Below are positions 25,437 through 33,662 of a stretch of 64,000 nt of DNA, one piece after another. The position numbers and the translations under genes are program-made. The DNA comes from Clostridia bacterium. Its GTDB lineage: Bacteria > Bacillota > Clostridia > Christensenellales > Aristaeellaceae. The DNA is taken from the NCBI GenBank assembly GCA_017484085.1, contig JAFUTW010000013.1, positions 1 to 64,000 on the forward strand, in the 5' to 3' direction. Within the stretch, counting starts at the first letter, position 1. Every line of letters starts with the position of its first letter. The notes under the pieces are model-generated. The model searched no databases. It was given only the letters and a program-made list of their open reading frames with translations, and was not told where the DNA came from.

Positions 25437-25862
25437 TGATTCTCCTGCCTCTCCTTCACAGGGGAGGGGGACCGCGCGTACAGCGCGGTGGTGGGGTTTC
25501 GTTTCCTGCCTCCCCATTATGACCCCTCAGTCAGTCCTTCGGCCTGACAGCATTGGCGTAGCCGCCTTTGGCGGCGTACGTCCCGCCATCGGCGGGATCG
25601 ACGGCTCTGCCGTCGACGTGTTCTCCCCTTTCAGGGGAGCCAAGGCTAAACAATCTTCTCTGTCTATCCCTCGCCTTCCCCTATGGGATTTGCGCTAGTT
25701 GACGGTGGATGCGATTCCTGATAACCTTCCCCTTTGGGTTTGGCGCAGCTGCCTCCGGCAGCGTGCGTCCCCGGCTCTGCCGGGGATCATGCCCTCTTCA
25801 GGGCATGACGTTAGAAGGGGGACCGTCAGCGCTAGCTGACGGTGGATGAGGTCCCCGTCTAT
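25437..25862. repeat. Cluster of dispersed palindromic intergenic repeats
   Basis: No gene is credible here. The stretch is a chain of short perfect palindromes: ACCGCGC/GCGCGGT (about 25470-25490), CTGTCAGG-type AGTCAGTCC..GGCCTGACAGC (25529-25552), CCCGCC/GGCGGG, GACGGC/GCCGTC, CTCCCC/GGGGAG, GCTGCC/GGCAGC, CCCCGG/CCGGGG, TGCCCT/AGGGCA and CCGTCAGC/GCTGACGG (25827-25844), ending in GGATGAGGT. Parts match the element at 63637-63779 in the opposite orientation. It is of the type scattered through many gut Clostridia genomes. Confidence 0.75.
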
Positions 25863-25952
25863 CGAGAATGAATAATTGAAACGTAAAAATGGAAATCGCC
25901 CGCACAATTACGTTTGTTTTTGAAATTTGTTTGCATTTTTGATCATTCCGTC

Positions 25953-25981
25953 TTGCAAACGCTTCACCGCGCTGATATAAT
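25953..25981 (+). promoter_or_regulatory. Promoter of the Liv operon
   Basis: TTGCAA (25953-25958), 17 bases, TATAAT (25976-25981) with a TG one base before the -10. The RBS AAAGGAGG at about 26003-26010 and ATG 26017 follow. Confidence 0.8.
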
Positions 25982-26016
25982 ACTCCTAAATTTATCCGCT
26001 TAAAGGAGGAAACGAT

Positions 26017-27165
26017 ATGAAGAAGGTTCTTGCACTGGCCCTTGTCCTGTGCCTGATGATCCCCGCCATGGTGCTGGGCGAAACCGTGAAGATCGGCGTT
26101 TTTGAGCCGGCCAGCGGCGACAGCGGCGCCGGCGGAAAGCAGGAAATGCTGGGCATGCAGTACGCCAATAAGGAAACCCCGACCGTTGAGATCGGCGGCG
26201 TGACCTATGACGTCGAGCTCGTGTACGCCGACAACGGCTCTTCTACCGACAAGGCCCCCAGCGCCGCACAGCAGCTGGTCTCCAGCGGCGTTTCCGTCGT
26301 TCTGGGCTCCTACGGCTCCGGCGTTTCCATCGCGGGCAGCCAGTATTTCGCGGACGCGGGCATCCCGGCCATCGGCGTTTCCTGCACCAACCCGCAGGTC
26401 ACCGCCGGCAACAGCCACTATTTCCGCATCTGCTTCCTGGATCCCTTCCAGGGCACCGTCCTCGCCAACTACGCGTTTAACACGCTGGGCGCGAAGACTG
26501 CTTACTGCCTGGCCGAGCTGGGCAACGACTACGACGTCGGCCTCGTGACCTACTTCAAGCAGGCCTTCGAAGCGCTGGGCGGCACCGTCGTGGACGAGTA
26601 CTTCCCCACCGGCACCTCCGACTTCACCAGCTATCTGACCAACGCCGCGATGTACAGCGCGGAGGTCTTCTTCAGCCCCGTGTCCATCGCTTACGCGACG
26701 CAGATCGTGCAGCAGGCTGCCAGCCAGGGCGCTGCCTTCCCGGTCCTCGGCGGCGACACACTGGACAGCAATGTCGTAGCCAACGCGGCCAAGGGCACGA
26801 ACGTCGCCCTCACCGTCACCACCTTCTATCAGGAAGGCGCCAACGAAGCGTTTGACAGCGGCTTCAAGGCCTGGCTCGCCAGCGACAGCGAAGCGATGAC
26901 CAACAACGGCGGCAACGACATGATCGCGGCCGTGACCGTCATGGGTTATGACGCTTACTACACAGCGCTGGAAGCCCTCAAGGCCGCCGGCTCCACCGAC
27001 AGCAAGGCCGTCATGGCCGCCCTGCCGGGTGTCACGCTCACCGGCGTTTCCGGCGCCATCGCCTTTGACGAGGTCGGCGACGCGATCCGCAACTCCGCTT
27101 TCGTCAAGAAGGTCAACAACGAAACCGGCGACTGGGAGTTCGTCACCGAGCAGACCGTCGAGTAA
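26017..27165 (+). CDS. livK: Branched-chain amino acid-type ABC transporter binding protein
   Basis: 382 residues. A signal peptide (MKKVLALALVLCLMIPAMVLG) precedes a type I periplasmic-binding fold: VKIGVFEPASGDSGAGGKQE, an insert with SSTDKAPSAAQQLVSSGVSV, and FYQEGANEAFDSGFKAWLAS. It captures the ligand outside the cell for the permeases LivH and LivM encoded downstream. The C-terminus (VTEQTVE) is complete. Members of this family bind leucine/isoleucine/valine but also other amides and amino acids, so the ligand is not certain. Confidence 0.93.
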   Translation: MKKVLALALVLCLMIPAMVLGETVKIGVFEPASGDSGAGGKQEMLGMQYANKETPTVEIGGVTYDVELVYADNGSSTDKAPSAAQQLVSSGVSVVLGSYGSGVSIAGSQYFADAGIPAIGVSCTNPQVTAGNSHYFRICFLDPFQGTVLANYAFNTLGAKTAYCLAELGNDYDVGLVTYFKQAFEALGGTVVDEYFPTGTSDFTSYLTNAAMYSAEVFFSPVSIAYATQIVQQAASQGAAFPVLGGDTLDSNVVANAAKGTNVALTVTTFYQEGANEAFDSGFKAWLASDSEAMTNNGGNDMIAAVTVMGYDAYYTALEALKAAGSTDSKAVMAALPGVTLTGVSGAIAFDEVGDAIRNSAFVKKVNNETGDWEFVTEQTVE

Positions 27166-27188
27166 TCCGGCTCGCTTCCGAAAATCCA

Positions 27189-27211
27189 GGGCGGCGGCGC
27201 TTGCCGCCGCC
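27189..27211 (+). terminator. Hairpin between livK and livH
   Basis: GGCGGCGGC and GCCGCCGCC pair around a short loop and are followed by TTCTCTT. It probably causes partial termination or stabilises livK message, giving excess binding protein. Confidence 0.7.
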
Positions 27212-27237
27212 TTCTCTTATGAAAGGGTGAACTCCCT

Positions 27238-28161
27238 GTGTTCAACACTGTCTTCCCCTATCTGCTGTCCGGCATTTCCGTGGGCGGCCAGTATGCCCTC
27301 ATCGCCATCGGCTACACGATGGTGTACGGCATCCTGCGCCTCATCAACTTCGCCCATGGCGACGTGTTCATGGTTGCCGGCATCATCATGGTCTACATGG
27401 CTGCAAGCGGCGTTCCGCTGCTCGTTTGCATCCCGCTGGTGCTGCTGCTCACCAGCCTCATCGGCTTTGCCATCGAGCGCATCGCCTACAAGCCGCTGCG
27501 CACCGCGCCGCGCATGAGCGTCATGATCAGCGCCATCGGCGTCTCCTATACGCTGCAGAACCTCGTGCTCTACATCACGGGCGGCCTGAACCAGATCTAT
27601 CCGACGATCCCCTTCATCTCGGGTTCCGTCACCATCGGCCCCGCGACCACCAAGGTCGTCACCGTGGTCACGCCCATCCTCACCATCGTCCTCGTGTTCG
27701 CGCTCGTGCAGCTCATCAACCACACCAAGGTGGGCATGGCCATGCGCGCCGTCTCCAAGGATTTTGAGACGAGCCAGCTGATGGGCATCAACATCAACCG
27801 CGTCATTTCCACCACGTTCGTCATCGGCTCCTTCCTGGCGGGTGTGGGTTCCATGCTCTACTTCACCAATTACACTACGGTCATCCAGACCAGCGGCGCC
27901 ATGCCCGGCCTCAAGGCCTTCGTTGCTGCCGTCTTCGGCGGCATCGGGTCCATCCCCGGCGCGGTCGTGGGCGCGTTTATCATCGGCATCGCGGAGAACA
28001 TCATCAAGGGACTGGACATCATCCTCTTCAAGGCGGGTCTCATCGCCAAGCCCATGGGGCTTGCCACCTTCTCGGATGCCTTCACCTTCGCCCTGCTCAT
28101 CGTCATCCTCGCCGTCAAGCCGACCGGCCTCTTCGGCGAGAAGACCATCGACAAGGTTTAA
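27238..28161 (+). CDS. livH: Branched-chain amino acid ABC permease LivH
   Basis: 307 residues, about eight membrane segments. The start is a GTG at 27238 (MFNTVFPYLLSGISVGGQYA) with GAAAGG upstream. The family pattern ALIAIGYTMVYGILRLINFA then HGDVFM lies near the N-terminus, and GLKAFVAAVFGGIGSIPGA in the C-terminal half is the permease loop that contacts the ATPases. It forms a heterodimer channel with LivM. Confidence 0.95.
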   Translation: MFNTVFPYLLSGISVGGQYALIAIGYTMVYGILRLINFAHGDVFMVAGIIMVYMAASGVPLLVCIPLVLLLTSLIGFAIERIAYKPLRTAPRMSVMISAIGVSYTLQNLVLYITGGLNQIYPTIPFISGSVTIGPATTKVVTVVTPILTIVLVFALVQLINHTKVGMAMRAVSKDFETSQLMGININRVISTTFVIGSFLAGVGSMLYFTNYTTVIQTSGAMPGLKAFVAAVFGGIGSIPGAVVGAFIIGIAENIIKGLDIILFKAGLIAKPMGLATFSDAFTFALLIVILAVKPTGLFGEKTIDKV

Positions 28162-28173
28162 GGAGGGGTGCAT

Positions 28174-29286
28174 ATGGCAAAGAAAAAATGGGACAGCGCA
28201 TCCGTCCTTTCCGCGCTGGTCATCCTCTGTCTCTATGCGGCCGTCTTTATCGCCGAGCAGCTGATCCCGCCCACCTCCATGCTCTTCACGGTGCTGAAGA
28301 AGGGCGCGACCTACGCGCTTGTGGCCGTCTCCATGAACCTTTTGAACGGCTTCACCGGCATCTTCTCCCTGGGTCAGGCCGGCTTTATGCTGATCGGTGC
28401 CTACACCTACGCCATCTTTACAGTGCCCATTGCCCAGCGCGCCATCGTCTACCAGTATTACAACGGCGGCGTGGTGCAGTTCACCCTGCCCGTTTTCGCC
28501 GCCATGCTCCTCGCGGGGCTGGTGGCCGCCCTCTTCGCGCTGCTGATCGGCCTGCCCGTCCTGCGCCTCAAGAGCGACTACCTGGCCATCGCCACCCTGG
28601 GCTTTGCGGAGATCATCCGCACGGTCTTCCAGTGGGACAAGCTGGGGCCCGTCACCAACGGCAGCAACATGCTGCGCCTCTTCCCCACCTTCAACGATTT
28701 CAATCTGCGCAATGCGCAGGGCGAGATAACGGTCTACCTGTCCACACTGGTCCCCCTGCTCATTTCCGGCGTGTGCATCGCCGTCATCGTCCTTCTGATC
28801 AACTCGACCTTCGGCCGCGCTCTGCGCGCCATCAAGGATGACGAGATCGCGGCCGAGGCCATGGGCATCCGGCTCTCCAGCCACAAGCAGATGGCCTTCT
28901 GCGTCTCCTCATTCTTTGCAGGCATCGGCGGCGCCATGCTGGCCATGTATCAGACGACCGTGCAAGCCAAGAGCTTCACCACGGCCATGACCTATGAGAT
29001 CCTGCTCATCGTCGTCATCGGCGGCATCGGCAGCGTGACGGGCAGCTGCCTGTCCTCCTTCCTGTTTGTCGCCTGTTCCGAGTGGTGGCTCCGCTTCCTG
29101 GATCAGAAGCAGGTCATCGGCGGGTTTGAGGTGCCGCTGCTGCGCAACGGCTTCCGCCTCGTCGTCTTCTCCATCATCATCATGATCGTCGTGCTCTTCT
29201 TCCGCCAGGGGATCATGGGCACGCGCGAGCTGCCCGATCTCTTCCGAAAGCGGCGCAGCCCGGCAAAGGGAGGTGAAGGCAAATGA
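28174..29286 (+). CDS. livM: Branched-chain amino acid ABC permease LivM
   Basis: 370 residues. I chose ATG 28174 (MAKKKWDSASV) because AGGAGGGG lies 6 bases upstream; an in-frame GTG at 28168 overlaps that site. About nine membrane segments; family motifs LNLLNGFTGIFSLGQAGFML, LRLKSDYLAIATLGFAEIIR and IGGIGSVTGS. The stop overlaps the livG start by 4 bases, showing translational coupling. Confidence 0.95.
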   Translation: MAKKKWDSASVLSALVILCLYAAVFIAEQLIPPTSMLFTVLKKGATYALVAVSMNLLNGFTGIFSLGQAGFMLIGAYTYAIFTVPIAQRAIVYQYYNGGVVQFTLPVFAAMLLAGLVAALFALLIGLPVLRLKSDYLAIATLGFAEIIRTVFQWDKLGPVTNGSNMLRLFPTFNDFNLRNAQGEITVYLSTLVPLLISGVCIAVIVLLINSTFGRALRAIKDDEIAAEAMGIRLSSHKQMAFCVSSFFAGIGGAMLAMYQTTVQAKSFTTAMTYEILLIVVIGGIGSVTGSCLSSFLFVACSEWWLRFLDQKQVIGGFEVPLLRNGFRLVVFSIIIMIVVLFFRQGIMGTRELPDLFRKRRSPAKGGEGK

Positions 29287-30053
29287 GCGATCCCGTTCTG
29301 CGCATCGACCACCTGACTATGCAGTTCGGCGGCGTCATCGCCGTGGATGATTTTTCCATGGTCGTAAACCCCGGCGAGCTCGTCGCGCTCATCGGCCCCA
29401 ACGGCGCGGGCAAAACGACAGCCTTCAATGCCGTCACCGGCGTGTACACGCCCACCTCCGGTACGGTCACGCTGCTGGGACACAACATCACGGGCCTGCG
29501 TCCCGACCAGATCACCGGCATGGGCATCGCGAGGACCTTCCAGAACATCCGTCTCTTCTCCTCCATGACGGTGTTTGAAAACGTGCTGACCGCGCATCAC
29601 CTGCGCCGCACCAGCAACCTTCTGTCCGCCACATTCCGCCTGAACGGCGCGGAGGAGCGGCAGATGCGCAAGGATACGGAGGAGCTGCTGCGCCGCGTGG
29701 ATCTCTATGACCTGCGGGACGAGATGGCGACCTCGCTGCCCTACGGCAAGCAGCGCCTGCTGGAGATCGTCCGCGCGCTGGCGACAAAGCCCAAGCTGCT
29801 GCTGCTGGATGAGCCGGCCGCCGGCATGAACCCGCAGGAGACGGACGAGCTGGGCGACTTCATCCGCCGCATCCGCGACGAGTTCAACCTGTCCATCTTT
29901 ATCATCGAGCACCACATGAACCTCGTCATGCGCATCTCGGACCGCATCTATGTCATTGAATTCGGCAAACAGATCGCCGAGGGCGTACCGTCCGAGATTC
30001 AGAACAACCAGGCGGTCATCGACGCCTATCTGGGAGGAGGGGACGAGCTTTGA
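29283..30053 (+). CDS. livG: Branched-chain amino acid ABC ATPase LivG
   Basis: 256 residues. Walker A ALIGPNGAGKTTAFNA, a Q-loop region TFQNIRLFSSMTVFENV, a degenerate signature SLPYGKQRLLEIVRAL, and Walker B LLLLDEPAAGMNP; the unusual LPYGKQR signature is characteristic of LivG. It overlaps both neighbours by 4 bases. Confidence 0.96.
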   Translation: MSDPVLRIDHLTMQFGGVIAVDDFSMVVNPGELVALIGPNGAGKTTAFNAVTGVYTPTSGTVTLLGHNITGLRPDQITGMGIARTFQNIRLFSSMTVFENVLTAHHLRRTSNLLSATFRLNGAEERQMRKDTEELLRRVDLYDLRDEMATSLPYGKQRLLEIVRALATKPKLLLLDEPAAGMNPQETDELGDFIRRIRDEFNLSIFIIEHHMNLVMRISDRIYVIEFGKQIAEGVPSEIQNNQAVIDAYLGGGDEL

Positions 30054-30766
30054 GCCTGCTGAAAGTCATGAACCTCAAGGTCAGCTACGGCGGCATTGAG
30101 GCGCTCAAGGGCGTTTCCTTTGAGGTGGAGAAGGGGCAGACGGTCGCCGTCATCGGCGCCAACGGCGCGGGCAAAAGCACCACGCTGCGCGCCATCTCCG
30201 GCCTCGTCCCCATCAAGAGCGGCACCATCACCTACGACGGCAACGTCATCAGCGGCCAGCAGCCGCAGCAGATCGTCTCCGAAGGCCTGTGCATGGTGCC
30301 GGAAGGCCGCCGCGTCTTCCCCAACCTCACCGTGCTGGAGAACCTGCGCATCGGCGCTTATCTCCGGAAGGACGACATCACGGCGGACATCGAACACGTC
30401 TACCAGCTCTTTCCCCGCCTCAAGGAGCGCTCCTGGCAGCTGGCCGGCACGCTTTCCGGCGGCGAGCAGCAGATGCTGGCCGTCGGCCGCGCGCTGATGA
30501 TGCGCCCCAAGCTGCTCATGATGGACGAACCCTCCCTGGGTCTTGCGCCGCTCATCATCAAAAACATCTTCGAGATCATCGAAACGCTGCACGAGGAGGG
30601 GATCACGATCCTGCTCGTCGAGCAGAACGCCAACGCAGCCCTGCGCATCGCCGACTACGCCTTCGTACTGGAAACCGGCATGCTGGGCACGCAGGGCACC
30701 GGACGCGACCTGCTGAACGATCCCGCCGTCAAGGCGGCTTACCTCGGCAAGGGCGCCGGCAAATAA
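30050..30766 (+). CDS. livF: Branched-chain amino acid ABC ATPase LivF
   Basis: 238 residues. The start is TTG 30050, read as Met, overlapping the livG stop (TTGA) and preceded by GGGAGGAGGGG. Walker A VIGANGAGKSTTLRAIS, signature LSGGEQQMLAVGRALM, Walker B LLMMDEPSLGLAP. It is the second ATPase of the LivKHMGF system and the last gene before the terminator. Confidence 0.96.
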   Translation: MSLLKVMNLKVSYGGIEALKGVSFEVEKGQTVAVIGANGAGKSTTLRAISGLVPIKSGTITYDGNVISGQQPQQIVSEGLCMVPEGRRVFPNLTVLENLRIGAYLRKDDITADIEHVYQLFPRLKERSWQLAGTLSGGEQQMLAVGRALMMRPKLLMMDEPSLGLAPLIIKNIFEIIETLHEEGITILLVEQNANAALRIADYAFVLETGMLGTQGTGRDLLNDPAVKAAYLGKGAGK

Positions 30767-30791
30767 GCCGTTTCCCCTTAAACAAGCAAAG

Positions 30792-30823
30792 ACATCCCCC
30801 GCTTCCGTCGGAAGCGGGGGATG
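30792..30823. terminator. Terminator between livF and the flavin reductase gene
   Basis: CATCCCCCGCTTCC, loop GTC, then GGAAGCGGGGGATG; no long T-run follows on either strand. It lies between convergent genes and probably serves both. Confidence 0.75.
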
Positions 30824-30854
30824 CTGTTCTGTTCAGGCTTTGCCTTTGGCAGGC

Positions 30855-32762
30855 TTACTCGGCGACAGCGGAATCCGCCGCGATCTTGCCGAAGATGAAG
30901 GCGTCTGCAACGGCGTTGCCGCCCAGGCGGTTGCCCGCATGGATGCCGCCGCAGACCTCGCCGGCCGCGTACAGGCCGGGGATCACATTGCCCTCGGTGG
31001 AGATGACCTCCGCCTTGGTGTTGATGTGCACGCCGCCCATCGTGTGATGGATGTTCGGCTTATGGGGCGTCGCATAGAAGGGGCCGGTCTTGATGGTCGC
31101 ATCCATGACGTCCTTATTGAAGTCGGGATCCTTGCCCGCTTCCACATAGCCGTTATACTGCTCGACCGTCGCCACCAGCACGTCGGGGTCGATGCCGATC
31201 TGCTGCGCCAGCTCCGGCAGCGTGTCCGCCGTCCAGATGTAGCCCTGCTTCACCCAGCCGGCCAGCTGCTCGTCGGTGTAACGGATGTGCGCGGTGTCGA
31301 AGTCGTCGATGGAGAAGAACATGCCATCCGTCTGGGCGAAGGCCGCCGCTGCGATGACGTCGCGCGCCGCATACTCGTTGACGAAGCGGACGCCCTGCTG
31401 GTTGACGTACAGCGTCTGCTCGGGGTTGCTGTTGAGGCCGGTGTTGCCGTTGGTGACGGGGTGGGACAGCGCCATCAGCTGCACGAAGCCCATGCCGACC
31501 AGGTCTGCGCCCACGTCACGGCACATGAAGATGCCGTCGCCCGTAACGCCGGGCGCGTTGTTCGTCGTGATCTCCTCGGGGAGCGCCGGCCAGTAGTTGT
31601 TGTACTCCTTGACGAGCTCGACGCTTCCGCCGTAGCCGCCCGTCGCGATGATGACGCCCTTGTTCGCGTGCAGGGTCACCGGCGTTCCGTCGCTCATTTC
31701 GGCTTCGATGCCCACGGCGCGGCCGTCCTGCATCACGATCTTCTTGGCCGCCGTCTCAAACATGAAATTTACGCCCAGCTTGTCCGCATATGCGCGGCCG
31801 CTCTCAAAGTAACCGGCGCCCTTGGACTGCTCGTTGATCGGGGAGTGTCCGCGCTTCCACAGGCCGCCGTAAACGGTCGTCACGTTGTCCTGGAAGGGCA
31901 TCTCCCAGTTCTGCTGGATCCAGTGCAGCACCGGCAGGCTCTCCGTCGCGAAGGTGCGCACGAGATCGTAGTCGCCGTAGATCCAGTTGCCGTCCAGGTC
32001 CTGACGCAGGCCACCCTCGTAGCACTGGATCATGTGCAGCTCGATGGAGTCGAACATGTAGGTGGTATCGCCTGCGAGGTATTCGCTGATCTGTCCCTGC
32101 AGCGTCTTGAGGGTCTCGTCATAGCCAGCCGGGAAGGTCGCAGGATCCTTTTCGAGATAGCCCTTCAGCGTCTCGATCTGACCGCCGACGGTCTCGGTCC
32201 TCCCCTGGATTTCCGGATCGGCCGCGTTCCACTTGCCGCCGGAGAGGATCGTATTGCCGCCCAGGACCATCGTCTTCTCGACCAGAACGACCTTGGCGCC
32301 GCTCTCCGCCGCGGCGATCGCCGCAGAGAGGCCCGCTCCGCCGCCGCCGACCACGACGACGTCCGCCGTCTCGTCGATGGGCTCGCCGGCCGTCTTTTCG
32401 ATCGTCTTCGCCTTCAGCGCTTCCACGTCCGCGCCTGCAGCGGCAAGCGCCTGCTCCACGCCTGCGAGGATCGCGCGGCTGGTGTTCGTGGCGCCGGAGA
32501 TGGTGTCCACCGCCAGGCTCTGATTCTCCACGATGGAAGCCGGCAGGCACTCGATCGCAGGATCGCTGATGCCCGGGGTCTCCATGTGCTCCTTCACCTC
32601 GATAGCCGTGATGGCGTCTTCGGTGACCGTTACCTGCACCTTGACTGCGCCGTTGTTGCCCTCGCCAGCGCCCTCGTAGGTGCCGGGCGTCATGCCGTCC
32701 GCCAGCGCGGTGCCCGCGATCGTCATCGCGAGGACAAGCGCCAGTGCCAACCATTTCTTCAT
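30855..32762 (-). CDS. Exported FMN/FAD fumarate-reductase-like flavoprotein
   Basis: 635 residues. Signal peptide (MKKWLALALVLAMTIAGTAL), then an FMN-binding domain (about 23-105) with D86-TIS-GAT92, the pattern to which ApbE flavin transferase attaches FMN at the Thr. The FAD domain starts at DVVVVGGGGAGLSAAIAAAE (about 135) and continues as in soluble fumarate reductases: NEYAARDVI, PNIHHTMGGVHIN (substrate-site His) and AGNRLGGNAVADAFIFG. There is no haem domain. Such proteins reduce an acceptor (fumarate, urocanate, cinnamates and others) outside the membrane. The acceptor is not readable from the sequence, and no apbE or membrane electron donor lies in the window. Expression is probably under the divergent LytTR system. 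Confidence 0.9.
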   Translation of the reverse strand: MKKWLALALVLAMTIAGTALADGMTPGTYEGAGEGNNGAVKVQVTVTEDAITAIEVKEHMETPGISDPAIECLPASIVENQSLAVDTISGATNTSRAILAGVEQALAAAGADVEALKAKTIEKTAGEPIDETADVVVVGGGGAGLSAAIAAAESGAKVVLVEKTMVLGGNTILSGGKWNAADPEIQGRTETVGGQIETLKGYLEKDPATFPAGYDETLKTLQGQISEYLAGDTTYMFDSIELHMIQCYEGGLRQDLDGNWIYGDYDLVRTFATESLPVLHWIQQNWEMPFQDNVTTVYGGLWKRGHSPINEQSKGAGYFESGRAYADKLGVNFMFETAAKKIVMQDGRAVGIEAEMSDGTPVTLHANKGVIIATGGYGGSVELVKEYNNYWPALPEEITTNNAPGVTGDGIFMCRDVGADLVGMGFVQLMALSHPVTNGNTGLNSNPEQTLYVNQQGVRFVNEYAARDVIAAAAFAQTDGMFFSIDDFDTAHIRYTDEQLAGWVKQGYIWTADTLPELAQQIGIDPDVLVATVEQYNGYVEAGKDPDFNKDVMDATIKTGPFYATPHKPNIHHTMGGVHINTKAEVISTEGNVIPGLYAAGEVCGGIHAGNRLGGNAVADAFIFGKIAADSAVAE

Positions 32763-32804
32763 GATCTCTCCTCCTTATTTGGGTTCGGGATTCCTTGCTC
32801 ACTT

Positions 32805-32832
32805 TTTATCACAATAACAGGGCGTCATTCAA
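32805..32832 (-). promoter_or_regulatory. Promoter of the flavin reductase gene
   Basis: Minus-strand TTGAAT (32832-32827), 16 bases, GATAAA (32810-32805). Both boxes are imperfect, consistent with dependence on an activator bound upstream. Confidence 0.5.
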
Positions 32833-32841
32833 GATGCGCCG

Positions 32842-32871
32842 GACAACTGGTCATTTTGAGGCGATAACTGG
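32842..32871 (-). promoter_or_regulatory. LytTR-type direct repeats upstream of the flavin reductase promoter
   Basis: Minus-strand CCAGTTATC (32871-32863) and CCAGTTGTC (32850-32842) are direct repeats 21 bases apart, two helical turns, and end 9 bases before the -35 box. LytTR response regulators bind pairs of 9-bp direct repeats with a CAGTT/ACGTT-like core and 12-13 bp between them. A LytTR regulator gene begins 78 bases away. Confidence 0.65.
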
Positions 32872-32892
32872 GCTCAATTTATCCGGAAAGCA

Positions 32893-32921
32893 TTCTCAAA
32901 GTCCCCTCCGGGTGCTATGAT
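32893..32921 (+). promoter_or_regulatory. Promoter of the LytTR two-component genes
   Basis: TTCTCA (32893-32898), 17 bases, TATGAT (32916-32921) preceded by TGC, an extended -10. Confidence 0.55.
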
Positions 32922-32948
32922 AAATGCATGAAAGAAAGCAGGTGACCC

Positions 32949-33662
32949 ATGCTTACCATCGCCGTATGTGATGATGAAAGCGCGATCCGCCGGCAGCTGA
33001 AAAAGTATCTTGCCGCTTATTCCGAGGCCTCCGGCACAGCGCTGCGCATCGATGAGTTCCCGGACGGCAGCGCGCTGCTGGCAGCTGATTTCACCCGGTA
33101 TGATCTCATGATCCTGGATGTGCAGATGGGCGAGACCAACGGGATCGAGACAGCCCGCGCTATCCGCCGTGCCGGCTGCGATGCAACCATCATCTTCTTT
33201 ACCAACTATGTGCATTACGCCATCGAGGGCTACGAGGTGCAGGCATACCGCTTTTTGCTGAAGCCCCTGACCTACGAACAGTTTACGGAAGTCGTCGGCC
33301 GTGCGCTCACGGAACTGCAGGAGCGCAGCTCGGCCGCGCTTTCCGTGCGTCTTAGGGATGGCGCTACGCGCGTACCCGTCCGCGACATCCTCTATGCCGA
33401 GACCGAGCGCGGCCATGTCATACTCCGCCTGAAGGGCGGCCAAAGCCTTGTCAGCCCTTCTACGATGAAGGAGACGGAGGAGGCGCTGTCCGGCCGGTTC
33501 TTCCGCTGCCACAGCGCCTATCTCGTGAGCCTCGAAGCGGTTCAGACGATCGGTGCGCAGGATGTCATCATGGAGGATGGCACGCGCATTCCCGTCAGCA
33601 AGCACCGGCGTAAGGCGCTGAGGGAAGCGCTGGCGCTGCTTTGGGGGGAACAGTTTTTATGA
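32949..33662 (+). CDS. LytTR-family response regulator
   Basis: 237 residues. The receiver domain (1-120) has the acidic pair DDE at 8-10, the phospho-acceptor Asp in LMILDVQMGETNGIE (about 55), and a Lys in LLKPLTYEQF. The LytTR DNA-binding domain (about 130-235) shows VPVRDILYAETERGHVILR, FRCHSAYLVSLEAVQTI and ISKHRRK-like basic sequence (PVSKHRRKALREALA). It overlaps the kinase gene by 4 bases. Direct repeats suited to LytTR binding lie immediately upstream on the side of the divergent flavin reductase gene. Confidence 0.93.
   Translation: MLTIAVCDDESAIRRQLKKYLAAYSEASGTALRIDEFPDGSALLAADFTRYDLMILDVQMGETNGIETARAIRRAGCDATIIFFTNYVHYAIEGYEVQAYRFLLKPLTYEQFTEVVGRALTELQERSSAALSVRLRDGATRVPVRDILYAETERGHVILRLKGGQSLVSPSTMKETEEALSGRFFRCHSAYLVSLEAVQTIGAQDVIMEDGTRIPVSKHRRKALREALALLWGEQFL

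Noticed and set aside
25411..25698. Small plus-strand frame through the palindromic repeats
   Set aside because: The sequence is explained by non-coding repeats; no start signal.
25437..25862. Possible CRISPR array
   Set aside because: The palindromes differ in sequence and spacing and there are no regular unique spacers or cas genes.
27217..28884. 555-codon minus-strand frame opposite livH/livM
   Set aside because: His/Asp/Glu-rich low-complexity translation typical of antisense to membrane-protein genes; no domain.
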